A stretch of DNA of 9,237 nucleotides from an uncultured Bacteroidales bacterium (GCA_905210435.1 CAJLWO010000073.1:1-9237), one strand, 5' to 3'. Shown: positions 1 to 6,833, numbered from the stretch's first letter. Numbers and translations are program-made. The notes: generated by a model from the sequence alone, not told the origin.

Positions 1-2
1 CC

Positions 3-95
3 TTCAACTCCAAGGTCAAGATATTCCGCTCGCAGATGCGCGGTGTCCGAGACCGAGATTTCTTCATCTTCCGACTCGTTAAACTTTACGCCTGA
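3..95 (+). CDS. transposase, C-terminal fragment (5' part outside window)
   Basis: Frame 3 is open from the left edge to a TGA at 93-95 and encodes 30 residues, starting FNSKVKIFRSQMRG and ending FFIFRLVKLYA. This pattern (FN-K-K-FR-RGV--FF-FRL-LYA) matches, from memory, the extreme C-terminus of DDE transposases common in Bacteroidota insertion sequences (ISAon1-like or related). No catalytic residue lies inside the visible part, so activity cannot be judged. The reading frame is intact up to its stop, which favours a real gene end cut by the window edge over a decayed relic. The right end of the element should lie within the next one or two hundred bases, but I cannot define a terminal inverted repeat because the left end is missing. 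The family name is a recollection of a motif, not an alignment. Confidence 0.6.
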   Translation, partial: FNSKVKIFRSQMRGVRDRDFFIFRLVKLYA

Positions 96-355
96 ATTTT
101 TAACACTCCATCTCGCCAATTTTAACGTATGCACCGTAAATTCGGCTTGTGCCGAAATATGCCCTCATACTCAAGAGCAGTTGTAGGCACGATACAATGT
201 CTCTTTTGTTTCCCTTTTGTTAAAATCAGATAATCTTCGATATTCATGATATAGCATTTGTGTGTCTCTCAGTCCCTGAAGAAACTTTTGCGATTGGACA
301 TAAAAAAGGTGTAGGAACTGTATCATTGTTTTATCTCAATATCAGGTCTTGGCGG
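96..355. other. AT-rich region downstream of the transposase, no gene seen
   Basis: No protein frame with family-like sequence is visible on either strand. A small hairpin (TTCGGC 141-146, loop TTGT, GCCGAA 151-156) has no following T run. It could belong to the insertion-sequence end or be chance. The insertion-sequence boundary probably lies here. Confidence 0.4.
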
Positions 356-363
356 TACCTTTG
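356..363 (+). promoter_or_regulatory. Bacteroidota -7 promoter box for the small RNA candidate
   Basis: TACCTTTG matches the TAnnTTTG -7 consensus of the Bacteroidota primary sigma factor and is identical to the box in front of rnpB in this window. Transcription should start 4-7 bases after the final G, near 367-370, which is where the base of the 368-461 hairpin begins. No TTTG lies 19-21 bases upstream; the -33 area (about 329-336) is GTTTTATCT-like, so the upstream element is degenerate. Confidence 0.55.
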
Positions 364-367
364 CAGT

Positions 368-473
368 AGATAAAACAATAGCCCCACACCGATTTGCTAT
401 ATAAGCTGTCTGTCACGACAGGATACAAGCTATCAATGCGGTGCTATTGCAAACCTTATCTTCGTATAGTTTT
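368..473 (+). ncRNA. candidate structured small RNA, 6S-like rod hairpin
   Basis: One long interrupted hairpin is formed from the predicted transcription start. AGATAA (368-373) pairs with TTATCT (456-461). CAATAG (376-381) pairs with CTATTG (444-449). CACCG (387-391) pairs with CGGTG (439-443). AGCT plus GT (404-409) pairs with AC plus AGCT (425-431) with a one-base bulge. CTGT (410-413) pairs with ACAG (418-421) around a CACG loop. Interruptions are an asymmetric 2/6-base internal loop (374-375 against 450-455), a five-base bulge (382-386) and a loose region at 395-400. A rod of about 95 nt with asymmetric loops, directly behind a strong -7 box and with no reading frame, resembles 6S-type RNAs that bind RNA polymerase. 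Bacteroidota forms of such RNAs (the 6S-Flavo motif) are about this size. The 3' end is uncertain; a T run at 470-473 is the nearest candidate. It could instead be another Bacteroidales small RNA or a structured end of the insertion sequence. Confidence 0.5.
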
Positions 474-695
474 CAGACGACCAAGTTAGAGAACTAAAGA
501 TAAAATTTCAATAACACCTTTTATCAAAAATGTATGAATTCCCATGGTCAACTCTTTGACTCAATGGCGAACCCGCTACAAAGATAATAAAAAATGTTTT
601 TAAAGGGGCTGCAAATCAATACATTTTTTCACAATTAAATCAACCATATTCCGCGCCCAAAAGTACCCTCCGCCTCCGTCAGATAAATCAACGTA
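474..695. other. AT-rich intergenic stretch, no gene seen
   Basis: No protein gene is supported on either strand. A weak inverted repeat, GATAAAA (500-506) with TTTTATC (519-525), could act as a late terminator for the small RNA candidate, but it is A/T only. Nothing else stands out before the repeat element that starts near 696. Confidence 0.4.
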
Positions 696-929
696 GAGCC
701 GTAGGCTCGGTGGTGTCACTATCCCCGTCCGACGCGTAGCGGAGGGCGGGGTAGTAGCGTCCTCTATTACCCGAGCCCGCGGAGAGGGCGAGCGTGTGCA
801 GCACATTAACAAACTTCACTAATAAATATCACACTCGCCCGCTCCTCGGGCTCGCACGACTTACTCTCTCTTACCCCGCCCTCCGCTGCGCGTCGGACGG
901 GGATAGAAATACCACCGGGTCTGCGACCC
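696..929. repeat. large imperfect inverted-repeat element (REP/MITE-like)
   Basis: Two arms face each other around a spacer of about 41 bases. The best block is 723-753 against 872-902, complementary at 30 of 31 positions. An inner block, 772-792 against 834-854, matches at 19 of 21. Each outer tip has its own small hairpin: GAGCC-GTA-GGCTC at 696-708 and GGGTC-TGC-GACCC at 917-929. These tips differ in sequence but keep base pairing, and both border CGGTGG read inward. Inside each arm CCCCGTCC can also pair with GGGCGGGG (one G-T pair) as a local hairpin. The G+C content is far above the flanks. No transposase is inside, so if mobile it would move with help from elsewhere, as REP sequences do with RAYT enzymes. 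Weak reading frames across it are by-products of its base composition. Confidence 0.75.
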
Positions 930-1312
930 TCCGCTATTTGACTTGTTTGGTACAGACCGTGCATCCCTACAGCCGGGAGTTTGCAACATCATTGTATCAA
1001 CATAGACTGATGAAATTAGGCGCATTGCAACGCTAAATATTCCTATAGGGAAGATAATTAATAAAATGACTGCAAATTTCACACAAACTGATATGAACCC
1101 TTATTTGGAAATATGCCCGCAACTTGTTGGCGATTTCATCTATATTTAGTTTTCTGTATTAATTTCTGGCAAAAAGTTTTATTATTATATGATAATGTGT
1201 AATAACCGGCGGTTTTGGAGGAATTTTGTTGCAAATTGTTGCGCTTTGTGACAAAATGGAGGAATAAAGGAAAAATTTCTTTAATTTGTCGCGGTTTTAC
1301 AATAAAAATGAT
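930..1312. other. serC upstream region, no gene, paired short repeats
   Basis: No protein gene is supported. GGAGGAAT occurs twice (1217-1224 and 1258-1265), and overlapping the first copy and abutting the second are ATTTTGT (1223-1229) and ACAAAAT (1251-1257), an inverted pair. The arrangement sits 50-100 bases upstream of the serC -7 box and could be an operator, but this is inference from position only. Confidence 0.35.
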
Positions 1313-1320
1313 TACATTTG
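1313..1320 (+). promoter_or_regulatory. serC -7 promoter box
   Basis: TACATTTG fits TAnnTTTG. The predicted start near 1324-1327 leaves an untranslated leader of about 27-30 bases before the serC ATG. The nearest upstream TTTG (1285-1288) is 24 bases away, longer than the usual 19-21, so the promoter may be weak or activator-dependent. Confidence 0.55.
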
Positions 1321-1353
1321 CAAAAAACATTGTAAATTTTATTCCTCACCACA

Positions 1354-2421
1354 ATGAAGAAACATAACTTTTACGCAGGCCCATCAATTTTGAGCCAGTA
1401 CACTATCAAGAACACTGCCGACGCAGTGCTCAACTTTGCAGATACAGGTCTCTCAATCCTTGAAGTATCTCACCGCAGCAAAGAATTTCAGGCCGTAATC
1501 GACGAAGCCAACGCGCTCGTTAAAGAACTTCTCGAAGTTCCGGCCGGTTACGAGGTGCTCTTCCTGGGTGGCGGCGCAAGCCTCCAGTTCGCTATGGTTC
1601 CTTTCAACCTCCTGAAAACCAAGGCCGCGTATATCGACACCGGCGTATGGGCCAACAAGGCCATCAAGGAAGCCAAGCTCTTCGGCGAAGTCGATGTGGT
1701 AGCTTCTTCAAAGGATGCTAACTACACCTTCATACCCAAGGACTATGTGATTCCCGCCGATGCCGACTACTTCCACTTCACTACCAACAACACCATCTAC
1801 GGTACCGAGACCCGCAAGGATATTGACTCGCCCGTACCTTTGGTAGCCGACATGTCGTCTGACATCTTCTCGCGTCCCGTCGATGTGTCGAAATATGACT
1901 GCATCTATGCAGGCGCACAGAAAAACCTCGCTCCCGCAGGTGTCACCATCGTAATCGTCAAGGAAGATGCCCTCGGCAAAGTTGACCGTCCCATCCCCAC
2001 GATGCTCAACTATCAGACACACACCTCGAAGGGCTCGATGTTCAACACTCCCCCCGTGCTCCCGATATTCTCCGCTCTCCAGACCCTCCGCTACTACAAA
2101 CAGCTCGGCGGCGTGAAGGAACTTGAGAAGATGGACCTCGAAAAGGCAGCCGTGCTCTACGACGCCATCGACTCAAGCAAGATGTTCGTCGGCACAGCAG
2201 CCGCTGAAGACCGCTCAATCATGAACGTATGCTTCGTGATGAAACCCGAATACGCCGAACTCGAAAAGGCATTCGTGGAATTCGCAACCTCGCAGGGCAT
2301 GGTCGGTATCAAGGGTCACCGTTCGGTAGGCGGCTTCCGCGCATCGCTTTACAATGCGCTCCCCCTCGACAGCGTCAAGGCTCTTGTTGCCTGCATGAAA
2401 GAATTCGAGGCTAAACACTAA
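1354..2421 (+). CDS. serC: phosphoserine aminotransferase
   Basis: This cytoplasmic PLP enzyme converts 3-phosphohydroxypyruvate and glutamate to phosphoserine and 2-oxoglutarate, the second step of serine synthesis; it also serves pyridoxine synthesis in some bacteria. The 355-residue length is normal for the family. Visible family features are HNFYAGPS at 4-11, GLSILEVSHRSKEF from 32, the cofactor-phosphate loop GGGAS at 72-76, W99 for ring stacking, T147 and D166 (in ADMSSD), the Schiff-base lysine K190 in AGAQKN, N231-T232 about 41 residues later as in E. coli SerC, and GHRSVGGFRAS at 321-331 with the substrate-binding arginine region. The ATG gives the family N-terminus directly. serA follows on the same strand after 135 bases that contain a palindromic repeat; the two genes probably act together. 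Nothing is missing or broken. Confidence 0.96.
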   Translation: MKKHNFYAGPSILSQYTIKNTADAVLNFADTGLSILEVSHRSKEFQAVIDEANALVKELLEVPAGYEVLFLGGGASLQFAMVPFNLLKTKAAYIDTGVWANKAIKEAKLFGEVDVVASSKDANYTFIPKDYVIPADADYFHFTTNNTIYGTETRKDIDSPVPLVADMSSDIFSRPVDVSKYDCIYAGAQKNLAPAGVTIVIVKEDALGKVDRPIPTMLNYQTHTSKGSMFNTPPVLPIFSALQTLRYYKQLGGVKELEKMDLEKAAVLYDAIDSSKMFVGTAAAEDRSIMNVCFVMKPEYAELEKAFVEFATSQGMVGIKGHRSVGGFRASLYNALPLDSVKALVACMKEFEAKH

Positions 2422-2431
2422 TAAAAATCAT

Positions 2432-2535
2432 ACAAAATGTAGGGACGCGATTTATCGCGTCCGCATCCCGAAGGCTTACTTTATGCCGTATTACTGATGG
2501 CGCGGACGCGATAAATCGCGTCCCCTACATTTTGG
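2432..2535. repeat. palindromic intergenic repeat between serC and serA
   Basis: The left arm (2432-2464) is the reverse complement of the right arm (2502-2535) except for one extra C in the right arm and the final base. The spacer is 37 bases. Each arm is also nearly self-complementary: GGACGCGAT (2443-2451), two T, then ATCGCGTCC. The transcript can therefore fold as one long hairpin or two short ones. The sequence type (TGTAGGGACGCGAT...) is one I recall as a frequent intergenic repeat in Bacteroidales genomes. Lying in the serC-serA gap, it could act as a terminator, an attenuator or an RNase barrier. The right arm ends in TACATTTTG, close to a -7 box, 27-35 bases before the serA ATG. Confidence 0.85.
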
Positions 2536-2556
2536 AAAATAATAAAATCTACAGTT

Positions 2557-3477
2557 ATGAAAGTATTGGTAGCTACCGAGAAGCCGTTCGCCGCCGTTGC
2601 TGTCGACGGTATCCGCAAGGAAATCGAAAATGCCGGTTACGAACTCGTCCTTCTCGAAAAATATACTGACAAAGCCGACCTCCTCAAAGCCGTCGCCGAT
2701 GTCGACGCTTTGATTATCCGTTCGGACAAAGTCGATGCCGAAGTGCTCGATGCCGCTAAGAACCTCAAAGTAGTGGTACGTGCCGGTGCAGGTTACGACA
2801 ACGTCGACCTCGCTGCAGCTACAGCCCACAATGTGTGCGTCGAAAACACTCCCGGCCAGAACTCCAACGCTGTGGCTGAACTCGTGTTCGGTATGGCCGT
2901 AATGGCATTCCGCAACATGTACAACGGCACTTCCGGCGCCGAACTCAAAGGCAAACGTCTCGGTATCCACGCTTTCGGTCAGGTAGGCCGCAACGTGGCC
3001 CGTATCGCCAAGGGCTTCGGCATGGAAGTCAACGCCCTCGACCCCTATTGCCCTGACGAAGTGATGGTCGAGGCAGGCGTAGCGCCCGTTCACTCGGTTG
3101 AGGAACTTTACAAGAACAATCAGGTGGTATCGCTCCACATTCCCGCTACCGACGAGACACGCAAGTCGGTAGGCAAAGCGCTCCTCGACCTCATGCCCAA
3201 AGGCGGATTGCTCATCAACACCGCCCGCAAGGAAGTAATCGACGAAGACGGCCTTATCGCCGCCCTCGAGGCTCGTCCCGACCTCAAATATGTGGCCGAC
3301 ATCAAGCCCGACTGCGCCGACGTGATGAACGAGAAGTTCGTCGGCCGCGTATTCTTCACCCCCAAGAAAATGGGTGCGCAGACATCCGAAGCCAACATCA
3401 ACGCAGGTATCGCAGCCGCCCGTCAGGTCGTTGCATTCCTTCGTGACGGCATCGACCGCTTCCGCGTCAATAAGTAA
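2557..3477 (+). CDS. serA: D-3-phosphoglycerate dehydrogenase, short (type III) form
   Basis: The enzyme oxidises 3-phosphoglycerate to 3-phosphohydroxypyruvate with NAD, the first step of serine synthesis, in the cytoplasm. At 306 residues it has only the substrate and nucleotide domains and lacks the C-terminal ACT domain that gives serine feedback in the E. coli type. RAGAGYDNVD at 75-84 is the substrate-domain signature. The NAD loop is AFGQVG at 139-144, with Ala for the first Gly of the usual GxGxxG, and D162 sits at the end of the next strand. R224 in NTARKEV is the catalytic arginine. The position of the catalytic histidine (TPH-G) reads TPKKMGAQT (268-276), so lysine replaces histidine; this is known for a subgroup of type III enzymes in anaerobes and Entamoeba. 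The ATG at 2557 gives the usual N-terminus MKVLVATEKPF. A strong hairpin follows the gene. Confidence 0.93.
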   Translation: MKVLVATEKPFAAVAVDGIRKEIENAGYELVLLEKYTDKADLLKAVADVDALIIRSDKVDAEVLDAAKNLKVVVRAGAGYDNVDLAAATAHNVCVENTPGQNSNAVAELVFGMAVMAFRNMYNGTSGAELKGKRLGIHAFGQVGRNVARIAKGFGMEVNALDPYCPDEVMVEAGVAPVHSVEELYKNNQVVSLHIPATDETRKSVGKALLDLMPKGGLLINTARKEVIDEDGLIAALEARPDLKYVADIKPDCADVMNEKFVGRVFFTPKKMGAQTSEANINAGIAAARQVVAFLRDGIDRFRVNK

Positions 3478-3493
3478 TTGAACAATAAATATC

Positions 3494-3529
3494 AGCAGCG
3501 GATGAGAGTTTTGACTCTCATCCGCTGCT
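3494..3529 (+). terminator. strong hairpin after serA
   Basis: AGCAGCGGATGAGAGT (3494-3509) pairs perfectly over 16 bp with ACTCTCATCCGCTGCT (3514-3529) around a TTTG loop. A long T run is missing (TCTCATT follows), so termination may be partial. It lies 17 bases after the serA stop and 13 before the next ATG, so it probably separates the serine genes from the flavoprotein-transporter pair or lowers its expression. Confidence 0.7.
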
Positions 3530-3542
3530 TCTCATTAACCCT

Positions 3543-4115
3543 ATGCGAGTATTAATCATAAATTCAAGCCCGCGACGTGAAGGCAATATATCACGTATGC
3601 TGCGGCGGGCAATCGAGGTAGTCACGGCTGCCGGTGCTGAGTATACGGAAATCAACCTCTACGACAAGGAGATACGCCAGTGCGTGGGCTGCATGGCATG
3701 CCGCACTAATCTCAGTTGCCCCATTAAGGATGACATGCCCGAAATAGCCCGAGCCATAAAGGATGCCGACCGCATTGTCATCGGTGCGCCATGCTACTGG
3801 GCCAACATGCCCGGTGTATTGAAAACGATGTTTGACCGCCTCGCATATTTGTTCATCGCCGAGGGTGACAGGAATTTTCCCAAACCGCTGCTCAAAGGGC
3901 GCAAGGCGCTGGTGATAGCTACGGCCACAACCCCGATGCCCTTCGCACGCCTGTTCGGACAGACATCAGGCACGGTGAAATCAATCCACCGCATACTACG
4001 TATGGGGGGAATAAAAACAATCCCCTCCATCCAGATCGGTGGCACTATGAAACGCGACGTAACCGACTCCGACCTTCGCCGCGTCGACCGCCGTATGACA
4101 AAACTTCTCAAATAA
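3543..4115 (+). CDS. flavodoxin-fold NAD(P)H-dependent FMN reductase with four-Cys Fe-S motif
   Basis: The 190-residue protein opens with MRVLIINSSPRREGNISRML, the flavodoxin-fold strand and the SSPR-x-GN-S phosphate loop that binds FMN. Next is C47-x2-C50-x2-C53-x5-C59, the compact cysteine pattern of archaeal and anaerobic iron-sulfur flavoproteins that hold one 4Fe-4S cluster. IVIGAPCYWANMPGVLKTMFDR (78-99) is the second flavin-contact region of NADPH-dependent FMN reductases. It likely shuttles electrons between a reduced cofactor or ferredoxin and a small acceptor such as oxygen, peroxide, a quinone or an iron chelate; the acceptor is not readable from sequence. It is cytoplasmic, with no signal peptide. 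Only five bases separate its stop from the transporter ATG, so both should be made from one mRNA. No own promoter is obvious between the serA hairpin and its ATG. Confidence 0.8.
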   Translation: MRVLIINSSPRREGNISRMLRRAIEVVTAAGAEYTEINLYDKEIRQCVGCMACRTNLSCPIKDDMPEIARAIKDADRIVIGAPCYWANMPGVLKTMFDRLAYLFIAEGDRNFPKPLLKGRKALVIATATTPMPFARLFGQTSGTVKSIHRILRMGGIKTIPSIQIGGTMKRDVTDSDLRRVDRRMTKLLK

Positions 4116-4120
4116 CAGAT

Positions 4121-5317
4121 ATGGAAACGATTGAGACGGAACTTAAACGCGAACGCCTGTGGAACAAAAACTACCTCAAGGTGTGGAGCGCCAACTTTAT
4201 GCTTTTTTTCTCATTCATGCTGCTCACGCCGCTGTTTCCGCTTTATCTCAGCGAGACATTCGGCGCCACGCGACAGGAAATAGGCTTTGTGCTGTCAGGC
4301 TACACCATCACCACATTGCTGATACGCCCGTTCAGCGGCTACATAGTCGACAACTACTCCCGCAAACTGGTGCTGCTGATTACCTACGGCTGCTTCGCGC
4401 TCTTCTTCGGCGGATACCTCATAGCAGGCTCGCTGCTGGCATTCACGGTGGTGCGTACGCTCCACGGTTTCCCGTTCGGAGCCGCCACCGTATCCAATTC
4501 GACGGTCGCCATTGATGTGCTACCGTCGTCGCGCCGTACCGAGGGCATCGGATTCTACGGACTCAGCAACAATATAGCCACCGCCATCGGCCCCACGGTA
4601 GCATTGATGATCTACGGCATCGTAGGCAATTTCGACCTGCTGTTCGCACTCTCGTTATTGATTGCTTTAGGTGGACTTGCCATCGACTCGACGCTTAAAC
4701 TCAAACAAAGACCCAAGGTCCCGCGCCCCAAACTGTCGCTCGACCGCTTTATCCTCTCGAAAGGTTGGAGCGAAGGGCTCGCCATGATATGTTATGCATT
4801 TTCCTACGGAGTCCTCTCAACCTATATCGCCATCTACGGCAAAGAGGAACTGGGCGAGACCGAAGGCACCGGATTCTTCTTCATGCTCCTTGCAATCGGC
4901 CTTATACTCTCGCGTCTTACCGGAAGCCGTTCGCTACGCAAAGGAAGAATAGCGCAGAATGCCTCAATCGGAGTTGTCATCTCACTCTTCGGCTACCTGC
5001 TTTTTGCAGCCGTCCACAACATCTGGGCCTTTTACGGCGCCGCTTTGATAATAGGTCTTGGCAACGGTCACATGTTCCCCGCATTCCAGAACATGTTCAT
5101 CAACCTTGCCACCAACGACCAGCGCGGCACCGCCAATTCCACCCTCCTCGTATCATGGGATATAGGCGTCGGACTCGGCGTACTCCTCGGCGGGGTCCTC
5201 GCCGAGCACTGGGGCTTCCACACCGCATTCTGGGGCGCCTGGATAGCCAACGCCGCAGGCGTAGCCTTCTTCTTCCTCTACGTCCGCTCCCACTTCCTCC
5301 GCAACAAACTTCGCTGA
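4121..5317 (+). CDS. MFS transporter, 12 membrane helices
   Basis: This 398-residue protein is an inner-membrane carrier of the major facilitator superfamily. Twelve hydrophobic segments can be placed at roughly 23-43, 53-73, 82-102, 103-123, 143-165, 171-191, 217-239, 250-268, 280-300, 302-322, 343-362 and 367-388. Loop 2-3 has the family motif A as GYIVDNYSRK (73-82, with D77 and R81-K82). Helix 5 has a motif C-like GIGFYGLSNNIATAIGP (142-158), typical of drug/proton antiporters and other exporters. The cytoplasmic loop between helices 6 and 7 (about 192-215) is basic. The substrate is unknown; export of a small molecule is more likely than sugar uptake, by the motif C-like signal. It is probably co-transcribed with the flavoprotein just upstream. 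The convergent gap to radA (5318-5447) has no strong terminator, only a weak GTCGGTG/CACGAC hairpin near 5409-5431. Confidence 0.88.
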   Translation: METIETELKRERLWNKNYLKVWSANFMLFFSFMLLTPLFPLYLSETFGATRQEIGFVLSGYTITTLLIRPFSGYIVDNYSRKLVLLITYGCFALFFGGYLIAGSLLAFTVVRTLHGFPFGAATVSNSTVAIDVLPSSRRTEGIGFYGLSNNIATAIGPTVALMIYGIVGNFDLLFALSLLIALGGLAIDSTLKLKQRPKVPRPKLSLDRFILSKGWSEGLAMICYAFSYGVLSTYIAIYGKEELGETEGTGFFFMLLAIGLILSRLTGSRSLRKGRIAQNASIGVVISLFGYLLFAAVHNIWAFYGAALIIGLGNGHMFPAFQNMFINLATNDQRGTANSTLLVSWDIGVGLGVLLGGVLAEHWGFHTAFWGAWIANAAGVAFFFLYVRSHFLRNKLR

Positions 5318-5447
5318 TACGCAATCCCGTATGCATGAATGACGGATGTCGCAAAACTAAACTTTCCGCAGTTTTTAACCGCGGTCAGATAAATTGAGTT
5401 TTATAGGAAGTCGGTGCTCATCCCCCACGACAATCAGCCAATCTTGC

Positions 5448-6821
5448 CTAAAGGTTGTGGAGGTTGCTGAAGGCTTCTTCCACTTTGCTTACTTCGATGA
5501 TTTTTATTGAGTATTTTGATGTGTCGATGCCTTTGAGGTTGTGACGCGGGATGATAATGCACTCCATGCCGAGTTTGGCGGCTTCGGAGATGCGCTGCTC
5601 GATGCGGGTGACGGGGCGTATTTCGCCCGACAGACCAACTTCGCCCGTCATGCACACTTTACGCGGTATGGCGATGTCGATATTTGATGACAGCACGGCA
5701 CAGATTACCGGAAGGTCCATTGCCGGGTCGACGACTTTGAGTCCTCCGGCTATGTTGAGGAACACATCTTTCTGTATCAGCTTGAACCCGACGCGCTTTT
5801 CAAGCACGGCAAGCAGCATGTTCATGCGGCGCGAATCGAAGCCCGTGACCGAGCGCTGCGGCGTTCCGTACGCCGCCGAACTTACAAGCGCCTGTGTCTC
5901 GATTAGAAACGCCCGTATACCCTCCACAGCCACTCCGACAGCCGTGCCCGACAGATTGTCGCCGGCCGGCGACAGCAGCATTTCCGACGGATTGGCGACC
6001 TCGCGCAGACCGCGGCGGCACATCTCGTAGATGCCAATCTCGTTGGTGTTGCCGAAGCGGTTTTTTATGGCACGCAGCAGGCGATACATGTGCTGACGGT
6101 CGCCCTCGAAATGGAGCACCACGTCGACGATGTGTTCAAGCACCTTTGGTCCCGCTATGGCGCCGTCCTTGTTGATATGGCCGATAAGAAGCACCGGCAC
6201 CCCCGACTCCTTGGCGTATTTGAGCAGCCGGGCGGCACATTCGCGTACCTGGCTTACGCTCCCCGCGGCGCTCTCGATGCTTTCGGATGCCACGGTCTGT
6301 ATGGAGTCGACAATCAGCAGTTCGGGTTTCAAGTCATCTATATGGTCGAAGATGTTTTCAAGTGAAGTCTCGCAGACGATATAGCAGTTGTCCGACAGAC
6401 GACCGATGCGGTCGGCGCGCATCTTGAGCTGCGTCGCACTCTCCTCACCCGACACATAAAGTATGCGCCGCGACTTGATCGACAGGATGTTCTGGAGCAC
6501 GAGCGTCGATTTTCCTATGCCCGGTTCGCCGCCGATAAGTACCATCGACCCCGCCACCAGTCCGCCGCCGAGCACACGGTTGAGTTCCTCCGACGGCATG
6601 TGTATACGCGGCTCGTCGAGAGCCTCTATTTCCGATACTTTGCGCGGCTTGCTCTTGGTCATGCGTGCCGGGCCGATTGACTTCGACGCGCCTTTTGCCG
6701 TGCTGACGCGCTCCTCCACCATAGTGTTCCATGCTCCGCACTCGGGGCAGCGTCCCGCCCATTTGGGCGATTCCGCGCCGCATTGCGAGCAAAACCATGC
6801 CGACTTTATCGTTTTTGCCAT
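5448..6821 (-). CDS. radA: DNA repair protein RadA (Sms)
   Basis: RadA is a RecA-related hexameric DNA motor that helps process recombination intermediates and extend strand exchange. All family parts are present in 457 residues, the normal length. An N-terminal zinc ribbon has C11-x2-C14 and C25-x2-C28. The RecA-like ATPase has Walker A GEPGIGKST at 98-106 and Walker B LLIVDSIQ at 168-175. The RadA-specific KNRFG stands at 253-257. A Lon-protease-like C-terminal domain runs from about 280 to the end, including GEVGLSGEIRPV at 393-404. The ATG at 6821 gives the canonical start directly before the zinc ribbon. The gene begins 12 bases after the stop of the methyltransferase gene, so the two form an operon read from the promoter at 7613-7644. 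The stop is TAG. It converges with the MFS gene. Confidence 0.96.
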   Translation of the reverse strand: MAKTIKSAWFCSQCGAESPKWAGRCPECGAWNTMVEERVSTAKGASKSIGPARMTKSKPRKVSEIEALDEPRIHMPSEELNRVLGGGLVAGSMVLIGGEPGIGKSTLVLQNILSIKSRRILYVSGEESATQLKMRADRIGRLSDNCYIVCETSLENIFDHIDDLKPELLIVDSIQTVASESIESAAGSVSQVRECAARLLKYAKESGVPVLLIGHINKDGAIAGPKVLEHIVDVVLHFEGDRQHMYRLLRAIKNRFGNTNEIGIYEMCRRGLREVANPSEMLLSPAGDNLSGTAVGVAVEGIRAFLIETQALVSSAAYGTPQRSVTGFDSRRMNMLLAVLEKRVGFKLIQKDVFLNIAGGLKVVDPAMDLPVICAVLSSNIDIAIPRKVCMTGEVGLSGEIRPVTRIEQRISEAAKLGMECIIIPRHNLKGIDTSKYSIKIIEVSKVEEAFSNLHNL

Positions 6822-6833
6822 GATGCCTTCGTA

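Noticed and set aside
600..812. Minus-strand 70-codon frame in the left repeat arm
   Set aside because: Composition follows the G+C-rich repeat; no domain and no promoter.
696..929. CRISPR array
   Set aside because: There are two inverted arms, not regularly spaced direct repeats with spacers, and no cas genes in the window.
794..1036. Plus-strand 80-codon reading frame across the inverted-repeat element
   Set aside because: It begins in the repeat spacer, its middle is translated repeat arm, and it shows no family-like sequence or start signal.
1136..1330. Minus-strand 64-codon frame upstream of serC
   Set aside because: It covers the serC promoter region, is rich in K, N, I and F as expected for random A/T-rich DNA, and has no recognisable motif.
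2491..3138. Minus-strand 215-codon frame opposite serA
   Set aside because: It is a shadow of the serA codon pattern and starts within the palindromic repeat at its far end; serA is certain.
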